Source: a virus
Direction: 5' to 3' (one strand)
Length of the DNA: 21,385 bases
Virus record (IMG/VR): IMGVR_UViG_3300020578_000495
Location: 1 to 21,385 of that record
This document shows positions 7,587 to 15,298 of the stretch, one piece after another. Every line of letters starts with the position of its first letter. The first letter of the stretch is position 1. The notes beneath the pieces are model-generated. The model saw only the letters and a program-made list of their open reading frames with translations. It was not told where the DNA came from and searched no databases. Position numbers and translations under genes: made by a program.

Positions 7587-9347
7587 TTATTTCTTTGCTT
7601 TTTTATTCTTCTTTACACCGCCGCGAGCTCTTAGGGTAATATATGTGGCAATACGGTGTCTCGACTCGTCGTCGGTGTCGCCTTTGATTGGTTGTGGTTT
7701 GATGCCTTTTGCTTTCTCGTCTCTTGTTCTAATCTCTGCTCTAGTCATTGATCCCTTGTTTTTCTTATTGACTACTTCTTCTTGAACAAGGAATTGTTTC
7801 TCGTAGTCGCAGACATCACATGTTGGATTGTATGACTCACAACGGCATCCCCAGACTCTGAGTGCAGCATTGATCTTGCTCTTTGGATCTCTTGCAGTCT
7901 TTGCACTGGTTCTTCTTCTCTTCATTCCACACATACGAGAGCAGAACGACTTTCTTCTCTTCTGAGTCTTTCCTGAGAGTTTGCCGAATCCACCCTTCTT
8001 TTGTGCTTCTCGTTTAGTTTCAATACCGGCATGAATACCTTGTCTTCTTGCCTCGGAACGAGAGAGTCCGCCTTCAGGGTGATTCTTTCCCTTCACGAAT
8101 CCTTTGTATGGTTTCTTTGCTTCTTCTAGTCTTCGTTTGTCCTTTTCAGTATCACTTTCTTTATTTACTTGGAGATCTTCTCCTAATCCAACTGCTAGTT
8201 TTATTTTTCGAATTAATCCTTTTAAACCAGTTGGTGGATGAGCAATATCTTGTAGAGCTTGTAATACACTTACACCTTTGGGCAAAGGAAACATTTTCTC
8301 GTCTCGGTTGTCTCTTATAATAGGAGGATCTGTTTCTGGATTGTGGCGTCTATATCCTCCTTTGCCTACATTAATTGCATAATCATAAATAAAATTCTCA
8401 TTCAAATCTTCTTCTGCATCGCTAGACATATAATCAGCAACAGTGTCAATACCATCAGTTGCCTTTGTTATCTTCGATTGAACCCATGCAGGAAGTTGTT
8501 GATTCTTTCCTTTTATTTTGTTTCTTAGTCTCTTTATTGCGTGTTGGATTGTGTCAAGTTGATTTGCTGCCATTTCACCTTCGTCGTCAATTTCATTTCC
8601 TTTTTGTATTGCTATATGATTCTCTGGCAGAAGTTTTTTCATTTGATTTGCATAAAAGTAATTTACAGATTCACTTATAGGAGATGCTTCATCCTTTGGA
8701 TCATATACTTTAATTAAAGAGGTGCCGTCTCTACTTTTTGATAATCGCTTTAAGTCGTTTGGTGATTTAGCAAAAATTGGAAGAGGTTGTCCGGTTGCTG
8801 GATCTGTTTCTTGTCCTTTAATATATTTCTTAATCTTTGGATCAAATATTGCAAACTCTTCATGTACTTTCTTTTTATGCTTCTTTTTAGTTTTCCAACC
8901 ACCGCCCCTCTTCTTATACCATTTAGCGGCCCAACCATTGGCGTAGGCTGATGGATATACATCAAACTTCGATCTTGCAAGTGCTTTTGCCTTTGACCAT
9001 AATTCTGGATTTGTTGGTACATTCTTTTCTGTTAAGTATTCCATCGCCTCTGATATCCTTCCCTTTCCAAAGTTAGAAACATTTACTGGTTTGCCACCTT
9101 TACCCGCACGATCCGCCACGGGATCATGTTTTCTTTTTGCCTTTACAGCCGCAGCCCTTCGTTTTTTGCTGAGTTGCTTTCTTTTCTTGTTCGACATGCA
9201 TTTTGGTTTGGGTTCTGAACTTGATCCTCTCGCGCATGGTCCTATTGCCTCCCCTTTTGAATTAATTCTTTTCCATCCACCATCCGGGTGTTTTGGATTG
9301 AACCAATTTCTTAAATCTTCGTTCATTAATTTATTTAAATCCTTCAT
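7587..9347 (-). CDS. Basic multidomain late protein with domain-boundary cleavage-like motifs
   Basis: A 586-residue, strongly basic protein that joins three segments I recall as separate small domains in marine phages. Residues about 10-95 run from NWFNPKHPDGGWKRI through GPCARG to KRKHDPVADRAGKG. Residues about 108-155 (NPELWSKAKALARSKFDVYP, then ANGWAAKWYKKRGGGW) resemble the domain often annotated DUF5872. Residues about 412-503 (KGKNHPEGGLSRSEARR, RRKSFCSRMCGMKRR, SAKTARDP, ALRVWGCRC) form a Cys/Lys-rich module. ISE|A (98-100) and LEE|A (407-409) lie just before the second and third segments, and ISE|S is at 224-226. The N terminus, MKDLNKLMNEDL, is tag-like. CDVCDYEKQF (510-519) adds a Cys pair. 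The start overlaps the upstream stop as ATGA. A nucleic-acid-binding polyprotein packed in the head is the favoured guess. Confidence 0.85.
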   Translation of the reverse strand: MKDLNKLMNEDLRNWFNPKHPDGGWKRINSKGEAIGPCARGSSSEPKPKCMSNKKRKQLSKKRRAAAVKAKRKHDPVADRAGKGGKPVNVSNFGKGRISEAMEYLTEKNVPTNPELWSKAKALARSKFDVYPSAYANGWAAKWYKKRGGGWKTKKKHKKKVHEEFAIFDPKIKKYIKGQETDPATGQPLPIFAKSPNDLKRLSKSRDGTSLIKVYDPKDEASPISESVNYFYANQMKKLLPENHIAIQKGNEIDDEGEMAANQLDTIQHAIKRLRNKIKGKNQQLPAWVQSKITKATDGIDTVADYMSSDAEEDLNENFIYDYAINVGKGGYRRHNPETDPPIIRDNRDEKMFPLPKGVSVLQALQDIAHPPTGLKGLIRKIKLAVGLGEDLQVNKESDTEKDKRRLEEAKKPYKGFVKGKNHPEGGLSRSEARRQGIHAGIETKREAQKKGGFGKLSGKTQKRRKSFCSRMCGMKRRRTSAKTARDPKSKINAALRVWGCRCESYNPTCDVCDYEKQFLVQEEVVNKKNKGSMTRAEIRTRDEKAKGIKPQPIKGDTDDESRHRIATYITLRARGGVKKNKKAKK

Positions 9348-9973
9348 TGTTTCACCCTTGTTTCTTCTTCAAGGAGTACTTGTATTCTGTCTCTTGTATC
9401 TGTCATAAGTTTAGATGTTTGAATAATATTATTTAGTGCCTTCTTTGTCTTGCTTGGGCTACACCATTGAAGCATTAAATAACCAGAAATGTTATTCTTG
9501 TATTTTACTGGAAGCACCATGAATGAGTTTACATTTGATATTTCCATAAAGGACTTATGAAATCCTTCTCTTTCAGATGATACAAAATGCATATCTGCTG
9601 AGTTGTTAATTATTTTTTCAATAAGTGTTGCGAAGAGAGAAATTAAAAGACCTGTTTTCTTGTCACCTTCGGCTGCCACGCCACGAGAAACAGACTCGTG
9701 TGTGAGTGAGAGTTTTCTCATCGACACACCATCCATGAAGTACTCACCGTTGTGAAACCGAATTAATTGTGCTCTTGCTGCATCTGAAAGAACTCTTATT
9801 TCTGTTAGTTGTTCGTGAATGTCACTATGAACTCTCCAGTCCATGTCATCTTCTTTTTTGATTTTCTTTGGCCACAATTTCCATATGCTTGCACTAATTG
9901 CAACTGCGACAGCAATGCCAAGTTCGATCCAATAATTAAAACTAAACTCCTTGATTAGATCTACTTCCTGCAT
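9344..9973 (-). CDS. Membrane-anchored GAF-like sensor-type protein
   Basis: A 209-residue protein with one N-terminal membrane segment (about 16-34, WIELGIAVAVAISASIW), a basic stop-transfer (KLWPKKIKK), then a soluble domain. The domain starts with a helix (ARAQLIRFHNGEYFMDGVS), a pattern I associate with GAF-like domains in phage and bacterial membrane proteins, and continues through VSRGVAAEGDKK and VLPVKYKNNISGYLMLQW, the typical GAF central strands. The ligand is unknown and no output domain is present. The ribosome site AGAGGT overlaps the end of the upstream gene, and the stop overlaps the next start. It lacks the capsid-targeting-like start. A role at the host membrane is inferred from topology only. 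Confidence 0.75.
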   Translation of the reverse strand: MQEVDLIKEFSFNYWIELGIAVAVAISASIWKLWPKKIKKEDDMDWRVHSDIHEQLTEIRVLSDAARAQLIRFHNGEYFMDGVSMRKLSLTHESVSRGVAAEGDKKTGLLISLFATLIEKIINNSADMHFVSSEREGFHKSFMEISNVNSFMVLPVKYKNNISGYLMLQWCSPSKTKKALNNIIQTSKLMTDTRDRIQVLLEEETRVKQ

Positions 9974-9975
9974 AG

Positions 9976-12600
9976 TTACCTCTTGGATCTATTGTGAGAC
10001 TTGCTGGTAACTCTTAGATTTTTAACACTATTATCTTTTGGGTTGCCATTCTTGTGATCCACATCTTTACCGTCCCCGTAGCTTACTCTTCCCATCTTCT
10101 TGAGAAGTCTTCTTGCTTTATTTCGACTGGATCGTTTTTCAATCTGATCTGATCGTCCTTGGTAATTGTCATATTCTTTTCTGTAGTTTCTTTTTTCTAA
10201 TAAGAATCTTTTAGCAAGGGAAATATATCTTTGTTCTATTATATTTTTTTCAACTGGTATCTCGTATTGTTTGTCACCTATTACAATTGTGTTATAGAAT
10301 CCAGATTCCAATTTACCAAAAGTAGTAAAATCAATGTCGCCAGTTGCAAATTCATCTGGTTCAATTTCTAGAAATTGCATCAAGGAGTAAATGTCTCCTC
10401 CAATTTGATTTTCTAGTTGATCTAATGTTTCAGATACTTCTCTATTTGTAGATTGATCTTCTTTTATTAGAGTATTCAAAAATGCATTGTGTGTGAATAT
10501 TTCTTTAATCAATTTCTTTGGATTTAATACCATTGATATTACACTCCAATATGAATATAATTTTCTACCAGTTTTCTTCTCGAAAGCAATCCCTTCTGTT
10601 GATTTAACAGAACTGCTCTTGAAGCGAATTACAAAGTTCAAAGCATCTGCAACTTTATCTGCATATTCCGGTGTTATTTGTGTTAGAGATGTTTCAGTTC
10701 CATCTCTGTTCATTGAAAGTATATATTGTGCAACCGCCGGACTTATTTTCTTTGGATTTCCTGTATCGAATTTTGCAGCTCCGGTGAGTGCTTCAAATAC
10801 AAATCCTTTTCTAAATTCTTTACTCTCCGATAATAGATCCTCCAGATCCTTCTTTGCTTCTTTATGCAGTTTATCAAACATCAATATATCTTTATCTTTA
10901 CCTTTAAGTTCTCCTTTTAGATAATCAGATATATCACCGCCCTTAGTTCTTCTTGGATCATTTACTAAGTTTTTTAATGCTTTGATTAGTTTTTGAACTT
11001 TCTTTTGAACTTTAGGTTCTAGATCTCTTTTATCCATTCCTTCAAGAGCAGTATATACAGTAGCAGTTGCTTCGCCTCCTGCCTTACCTGACATTAACTG
11101 AGAAGGTCCACACTTGACAGAAACACCAACGATTTGTCCAGTATTAGTGTCTCGGAAAAGTATATCAGATTTTGGAGTATTATCCACTCCACCATAACCA
11201 GTCCAAAATTTACTTAATTTTTCTGTTTTTGTTGCACCATAATGAATTGCAACAAAATTTGAACCAGGATGCTTTACTGAAAGTTGTTCGGATATTGCTT
11301 GTAGTGTTCTATTTGCAGAGTCACCAAGTGTCGTACTTGTTTCTATAAACTTTGCTGCCTCTGGGGTTATGAGTTTATCTTTTACTTGTTTTTGTAAAGG
11401 TATGCCCATCGCAGCATTAAACGCAGCAACAATACCAGATTCCATATCACCCGCAGCATGATCGTCGTCTGGAAATCTAGATTTAGATCCAGTTACTCTT
11501 GGAACTTTTGTAGGAGGTGCCTGCGGCACATCCTTTTTTGTTTTTTTCTTACTAGATTTTGTTTTACTTTTGGTTTTTTCTTTTCCTGATTCTTTTTTAG
11601 TTCCACCAGTTTTTTCGTTTGCTGTTGGTTTTCCCTGTATTTTTCCAAAAAGAGTAATAGATGATTTAGTTTGAACAAATTTCTTTTCTTTTGTTGCTGC
11701 TTGTGCAGCACCCATAGTCATTTTATCACTACTAACTTTAAGAATGTGGGAGGCATCATCGAAGTTTGATTTTCGTATAATCATTACTTCATCGTTTTTA
11801 CTTTTAACTATACAGTATTGACGCATATCGCCGCCCTGTGCTTTTGCATCATCTCGGGCTCTTTGATTTCTTTTTCTTGTGTTATTTCCTGTTTTTGTTT
11901 CTACTCTTGTTTTTCTTTCTGCTTCTGTGATCAGAGAATTAATAACAAACGACAAAGGACCAAAGTATAAACTCTCTTTGAGTTTCTTCTTCGCTTTCTT
12001 TGCGACTTTCTTCTTTGGTGTCTCTTTCATACCAGAGGCAACATCACTAAAAAGTTCTCTGGCGTGTTCTTCCGAAACATGTGCAGGAAGACCTCTTCTG
12101 AATCCGGCAAAGTCTCCAGCAGAAACAAATGCTCTTTGCTTTGTACCAGAAACACCAGCTAGACCTTTGGCATCGTCACTTCTTGCTTCACCGGCAGTTG
12201 AACCTGTAAGTTTCTTTATTCCGAGTTTACCAACACCTGGCAATTCACCAGCTGCAACATACTCTTGCATCTTTTTAAATATGCCTTCATCTGATCTGTC
12301 TGAACCAAGAACCATGTGAACTCTATCGTAACCTTGTTGACTTAGATGATGAAGCATCTCAAATGGATTTTTAGCACCCTCACCAACATGAACTCTAGGG
12401 GTTCCTAGAACTCTTCCCATGTGCTTCGCTTTTTGTTCTGGAGTAAGCGGATTCTTTTTAGGATCGGCACTCATGCTGCCAAAGATCATATGATCTGCTC
12501 CCATTTCCCCTGCTTGCCGCATTACTTCTTGTGCCAATAGATGATGTCCCGCAGTGGGTGGGTTAAATCTACCAAAAGTTACAACTATGCTTTTTGCCAT
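9976..12600 (-). CDS. Three-enzyme fusion: NMNAT-like nucleotidylyltransferase, PD-(D/E)XK-like nuclease, HNH-like nuclease
   Basis: An 874-residue protein. Residues 1-185 are a cytidylyltransferase-like domain: VTFGRFNPPTAGHH with TxGH at 16-19, and VSGTKQR (150-156) in place of ISxTxxR, as in NMN adenylyltransferase-like enzymes. A Lys-rich linker then meets LKE|S (207-209) and ITE|A (224-226). Residues about 380-600 resemble a restriction-type nuclease: TPKSDILF (Asp479), VGVSVKCG (Lys496), then QLMSGKAGGE. Residues about 817-874 are HNH-like: KDVDHKNGNPKDNSVKNLRV, then SKSHNRS, with the pair Asp848-His849. Marine phages often carry the first and last domains as separate genes. The gene has its own late octamer and an AGGAA ribosome site. 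The order suggests a processed polyprotein, but activity of any domain is unproven. Confidence 0.85.
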   Translation of the reverse strand: MAKSIVVTFGRFNPPTAGHHLLAQEVMRQAGEMGADHMIFGSMSADPKKNPLTPEQKAKHMGRVLGTPRVHVGEGAKNPFEMLHHLSQQGYDRVHMVLGSDRSDEGIFKKMQEYVAAGELPGVGKLGIKKLTGSTAGEARSDDAKGLAGVSGTKQRAFVSAGDFAGFRRGLPAHVSEEHARELFSDVASGMKETPKKKVAKKAKKKLKESLYFGPLSFVINSLITEAERKTRVETKTGNNTRKRNQRARDDAKAQGGDMRQYCIVKSKNDEVMIIRKSNFDDASHILKVSSDKMTMGAAQAATKEKKFVQTKSSITLFGKIQGKPTANEKTGGTKKESGKEKTKSKTKSSKKKTKKDVPQAPPTKVPRVTGSKSRFPDDDHAAGDMESGIVAAFNAAMGIPLQKQVKDKLITPEAAKFIETSTTLGDSANRTLQAISEQLSVKHPGSNFVAIHYGATKTEKLSKFWTGYGGVDNTPKSDILFRDTNTGQIVGVSVKCGPSQLMSGKAGGEATATVYTALEGMDKRDLEPKVQKKVQKLIKALKNLVNDPRRTKGGDISDYLKGELKGKDKDILMFDKLHKEAKKDLEDLLSESKEFRKGFVFEALTGAAKFDTGNPKKISPAVAQYILSMNRDGTETSLTQITPEYADKVADALNFVIRFKSSSVKSTEGIAFEKKTGRKLYSYWSVISMVLNPKKLIKEIFTHNAFLNTLIKEDQSTNREVSETLDQLENQIGGDIYSLMQFLEIEPDEFATGDIDFTTFGKLESGFYNTIVIGDKQYEIPVEKNIIEQRYISLAKRFLLEKRNYRKEYDNYQGRSDQIEKRSSRNKARRLLKKMGRVSYGDGKDVDHKNGNPKDNSVKNLRVTSKSHNRSKR

Positions 12601-12618
12601 AAATTAGTTCCTGTACTG

Positions 12619-12626
12619 TATTTATA
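12619..12626 (-). promoter_or_regulatory. T4-type late promoter octamer TATAAATA
   Basis: An exact octamer on the minus strand, 18 bases before the ATG of the 874-residue fusion gene and just after the terminator of the upstream unit. It probably drives 12600 down to 7587. Confidence 0.75.
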
Positions 12627-12631
12627 CGGAT

Positions 12632-12657
12632 AAAAAAACCAGAGGGCGACCCTCTGG
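12632..12657 (-). terminator. Rho-independent terminator closing the 17571-12679 unit
   Basis: CCAGAGGG and CCCTCTGG form a perfect eight-pair stem around a three-base loop (12639-12657). On the minus strand it is followed by seven U. It lies after the stop at 12679 and before the late octamer at 12619, cleanly separating the two units. Confidence 0.9.
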
Positions 12658-12678
12658 TTGGCACAAATGTGACTATAA

Positions 12679-13077
12679 TTAGACTTCTTGTATAGGTTCG
12701 TCTTTTATATCGGAATCTAAACGAATTATTTTGATTCCGTATAGTTCTTCTGCCACAAATGTGTACCCTTTGTATTGTTTTCTTTTCCCACTTATAACTT
12801 CGTACATAGCAGATCTATTTAAATCGTTTTCCTTACAGTATTCAGTAAAGTGAGATATTTTGATCTCTTTGTTGTCTTTGGAAAAGACCCAAGACTTTCT
12901 TGGTATTTCTTGTTTTTTGTTTTCTTCCCACTTCCAATACCTACCCTCTTTCACGAACTTACCACCGTGGGAATCTATGAATAGTTTTCTCCAAATGTTT
13001 GATCTAGAATCATCATTACATGCAGTCCATGTAAGAGAATTTCTTCTATTCACTTCCTCAAGTCGTAGTCGCTTCAT
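12679..13077 (-). CDS. NUMOD-like DNA-binding protein
   Basis: A 132-residue protein. Residues about 64-107 (SKDNKEIKISHFTEYCKEN, LNRSAMYEVISGKRKQYKGY) match the NUMOD/IENR-type helix-turn-helix that gives homing endonucleases their DNA contacts: a short strand, a Phe/Tyr-Cys helix, then SAMxxVxSGKRKxxKG. No nuclease domain (HNH or GIY-YIG) is present. The N-terminal half is charged and unrecognised (RYWKWEENKKQEIPRKSW). It could be a relic of a homing endonuclease or a free-standing regulator. The start lies inside the end of the upstream nuclease gene (20-base overlap), after a good GAGGAAT ribosome site. A late octamer 66 bases upstream may add a promoter. It is the last gene before the terminator. 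Confidence 0.75.
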   Translation of the reverse strand: MKRLRLEEVNRRNSLTWTACNDDSRSNIWRKLFIDSHGGKFVKEGRYWKWEENKKQEIPRKSWVFSKDNKEIKISHFTEYCKENDLNRSAMYEVISGKRKQYKGYTFVAEELYGIKIIRLDSDIKDEPIQEV

Positions 13078-13753
13078 TTTTATTCCTCATATTTCTAATA
13101 TAATCAAAGTATGTGTCTATGGCTTCTTTTAATCTTCCAACATTATTTATAACTTTGTCTTCAAAAACTTGACAGATTCCTTCTTCAGATGCCAATAATA
13201 TCTTGATGTCGGGTACTTTTATTCCTGTCATTTCTTGAAACATCATGGAGTATGCACTAGCCTGTAAGAAATAATTCTCGATCTCATTTCTTTTCTTGTT
13301 TCTGGTACTACCTTTAAAGTCTATTACTGCTAGTTTTCCTTCATGTATAGCAATACAATCTACTCTACCAGCAAGTTGAAGTGTTTTGCTGTAAAGAGGA
13401 GATTCAAGGCAATAAATGTTAGTTATTTTATCCACTTCTGGTTTTATAGTATGAAATAGATCTCGTTCTATATCTCTTAATTCAGACAGATCTACTCTCT
13501 CGTTAAGAAGATATTTCTCCACAACAGAGTGAAGACTAGTTCCGCGTGAGCATACTCTTTTTGATTCTGTTGGATTGTTTCTTCGCCACTCGGCAAAGAA
13601 TGATCGCTTTTCAAACCCAGTAACCGTGGTAACAGAAGGATATACTCTACCATCTGGTGTTTGGTAGAATCTTTCCCCCGCAACTTCAAGTCTTTCTAAA
13701 TTTGGAAGTTCAAGATCGGTTTTTACATGATGAAAATTACCAACTACGATCAT
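13058..13753 (-). CDS. RecB/Cas4-like PD-(D/E)XK exonuclease
   Basis: A 231-residue single-domain nuclease. The motifs of the RecB-type family appear in order: GTSLHSVVEKYL (His75), GRVD (Asp132), VIDFKGS (Asp145, Lys147) and QASAY (Gln164, Tyr168). These build the two-metal site and the QxxxY motif shared by Cas4, AddB and mitochondrial MGME1 nucleases. T4-like marine phages often carry such a gene, probably for DNA degradation or recombination end processing. The start overlaps the upstream stop as TAATG with only a weak ribosome site, so translation is likely coupled. There is no capsid-targeting-like N terminus. The 3' end overlaps the NUMOD-like gene by 20 bases. Confidence 0.88.
   Translation of the reverse strand: MIVVGNFHHVKTDLELPNLERLEVAGERFYQTPDGRVYPSVTTVTGFEKRSFFAEWRRNNPTESKRVCSRGTSLHSVVEKYLLNERVDLSELRDIERDLFHTIKPEVDKITNIYCLESPLYSKTLQLAGRVDCIAIHEGKLAVIDFKGSTRNKKRNEIENYFLQASAYSMMFQEMTGIKVPDIKILLASEEGICQVFEDKVINNVGRLKEAIDTYFDYIRNMRNKNEATTT
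13144..13151 (-). promoter_or_regulatory. Possible internal late promoter octamer TATAAATA
   Basis: An exact octamer on the minus strand inside the nuclease gene, 66 bases before the ATG of the NUMOD-like gene. It could give that gene extra late expression, or be chance in AT-rich coding sequence. Confidence 0.4.
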
Positions 13754-14109
13754 TACTGTTTTCTTGATATATTATAGAACTCTTTCATCAGTCTGTCAAT
13801 TACTGTTTCTTTTTTTGGTTCTGGTTTTGGTTCATTTGATAAAATAACATTTAATTTATTTGAAAGATCTTCGTTTTCTGCAATTTGTTTGTGTGGTTCT
13901 CTAACTGATATCGTTTTAGTTGGTCCTGTTCTAATTGAACCAAGTGCATTTTGTCCTAACCAAGTCATTTGTTCAAGACCAGATGATTGGCCAGATGATG
14001 AAGTCGAATCAGTCTGTGGTCTATTTTCCGTAGACAACCTAGTTTGTCTTCTTTCTCCCCTTAATATCTTAGCAACACTTCTAGCTATTTTTTTTTCTTT
14101 TTTGTTCAT
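13753..14109 (-). CDS. Small unknown protein, Ser/Thr/Gln-rich centre
   Basis: A 118-residue protein I do not recognise. It has a Lys/Arg-rich N-terminal helix (NKKEKKIARSVAKILRGERR), a low-complexity Ser/Thr/Gln centre (about 27-45), and a C-terminal half with Pro-Lys spacing (EPKPEPKKET) before a short helix. No Cys, no membrane segment and no enzyme motif. The ATG is one base after the stop of the HAD gene, with GGAG nine bases ahead, and a late octamer lies 36 bases upstream. It overlaps the nuclease start as TAATG. The composition suggests an unstructured structural or adaptor protein. Confidence 0.7.
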   Translation of the reverse strand: MNKKEKKIARSVAKILRGERRQTRLSTENRPQTDSTSSSGQSSGLEQMTWLGQNALGSIRTGPTKTISVREPHKQIAENEDLSNKLNVILSNEPKPEPKKETVIDRLMKEFYNISRKQ

Positions 14110-14110
14110 T

Positions 14111-15007
14111 TTAGTGATCTCCGTAGTTAATTTTTCTTGCTCTGATATTTATATTGGGAAATTCTCTTGACAATCCTGAAACATGCTCAACATTCGATCC
14201 AGCATCATCTACAAACATTAAATGATCATGATCATTTTGTCTCAGTATTTCTCTTAAGTAATCGGCTTTTGCTTTTGATTCTGATGTTCCAAGTCCAACA
14301 ACTTTAACACCATCGTGATGTAATCCTTGTTGTTTTAGATAATCTATTATTGCAGGTTCTGCTTCTTTACTCCTCGCAGTTAAAACCATAAAATTTCTTC
14401 CTGCTCTTTTCATATTTCTCAGAATTTTATGAATTGGTTTTATGCGTTGTGGGTTTGTCACCCTGTTAAATTCAGAAAAATCCATTCTTTCATGTGGCTC
14501 TGGTTTATATGTAGCAAATCCTGATGAAGAAATATGTTTCCATGATCCAGTTCTATTATCAATTACTTTAACTCGTGAATCATTACTTTTTGCAATTGTA
14601 TCATCAAAATCAAAGACGTATAAAGGATTTCTAAATCTTGATTTTCTTGCTTCTTCTAATCTTCTTCTTGCATTTCCTATTTTTACAGAAAATGGAATAG
14701 AAGCAGATTCCCTATTCTTGTCAACCAATCCTTGAACATCTCTACTTGGGGGTATAACTCTCTGTTGTCTAAGGCTTTGAATTGTATCTGCATAATTATC
14801 TTCAAAATTATACTTCATTTTCTTGTGAGGTAATGCTTCTGAATAAATTATATTAATCTTTTCTCTTTCTTTGACTGTTGATCCAGGGGTTCTACCAGAA
14901 CCAATTAAAGCAGCAGTAAGAGCACTGACAGTTCCAAAATTACCAAACCATCCCTTTGCTTCAAATAAGTTATTTGATATAAATTGTTTGAAACTTAACC
15001 TTTCCAT
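14111..15007 (-). CDS. HAD-family phosphatase with capsid-targeting-like N terminus
   Basis: A 298-residue protein. Residues about 127-298 form a HAD hydrolase domain: YVFDFDDTIAKS with DxDxT at 133-137 (nucleophile Asp133), VLTAR (208-212) as motif II, KAKAD (245-249) as motif III region and LMFVDDAGSN (Asp267, Asp268) as motif IV. The layout resembles phosphatase domains such as the 3'-phosphatase half of T4 polynucleotide kinase, but no kinase domain is present and the substrate is unknown. The N terminus, LSFKQFISNNLFEAKG, matches a T4 internal-protein tag with LFE|A at 14-17. LEE|A at 117-120 sits just before the HAD domain and could free it. It overlaps the upstream gene by 13 bases and has an AGGAAG ribosome site. 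Confidence 0.88.
   Translation of the reverse strand: MERLSFKQFISNNLFEAKGWFGNFGTVSALTAALIGSGRTPGSTVKEREKINIIYSEALPHKKMKYNFEDNYADTIQSLRQQRVIPPSRDVQGLVDKNRESASIPFSVKIGNARRRLEEARKSRFRNPLYVFDFDDTIAKSNDSRVKVIDNRTGSWKHISSSGFATYKPEPHERMDFSEFNRVTNPQRIKPIHKILRNMKRAGRNFMVLTARSKEAEPAIIDYLKQQGLHHDGVKVVGLGTSESKAKADYLREILRQNDHDHLMFVDDAGSNVEHVSGLSREFPNINIRARKINYGDH
14146..14153 (-). promoter_or_regulatory. Possible late promoter octamer TATAAATA inside the HAD gene
   Basis: An exact octamer on the minus strand, 36 bases before the ATG at 14109 and so within the last codons of the HAD gene. Its distance and orientation fit a late promoter for the next three genes. Confidence 0.5.
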
Positions 15008-15297
15008 CTTCTTCCTGTTCTGTTTGTTGCTTGATCTAACTTTTTATGATATCTTGGAGAAAGTCCAGATTTCATTTTACTCATAAGTTCAGACCAAGCA
15101 CCGCCTGTCGCTTTATCTGGTGTTAATGTGGAGTCTGAAGATAACGCACAACGTATCCCATTGAAATCTTTAACTATTTTGCCCTCAGCTAAACAGTGTG
15201 GACATGGTTCATTTAAAGGATTATCTCTATTTGCTATGCTCAATAGACAATCAAATCCAGTTCCACACTTTTCACAAATAAATCCATAATTTGGCAA
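14995..15297 (-). CDS. FmdB-like zinc-ribbon protein (TTG start)
   Basis: A 100-residue protein beginning MPNYGFICEKCGTGFDC, with CPHC at 32-35. Cys8, Cys11, Cys32 and Cys35 form the zinc ribbon of the FmdB/regulatory-protein family, small proteins seen in many bacteria and marine phages. The start codon is TTG at 15297, set five bases after GGAGG; translation from that codon gives the conserved N terminus exactly. The region after the ribbon (SELMSKMKSGLSPRYHKKL) is basic and helical. It overlaps the next start by 13 bases. The role is unknown; small zinc ribbons often bind nucleic acid or assist assembly. Confidence 0.85.
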   Translation of the reverse strand: MPNYGFICEKCGTGFDCLLSIANRDNPLNEPCPHCLAEGKIVKDFNGIRCALSSDSTLTPDKATGGAWSELMSKMKSGLSPRYHKKLDQATNRTGRRWKG

Positions 15298-15298
15298 T

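Noticed and set aside
9091-9408. Hydrophobic 105-codon frame on the plus strand
   Set aside because: It is the antisense of a Lys/Arg-rich gene; Lys codons read backwards give Phe and Leu, so the apparent membrane protein is an artefact.
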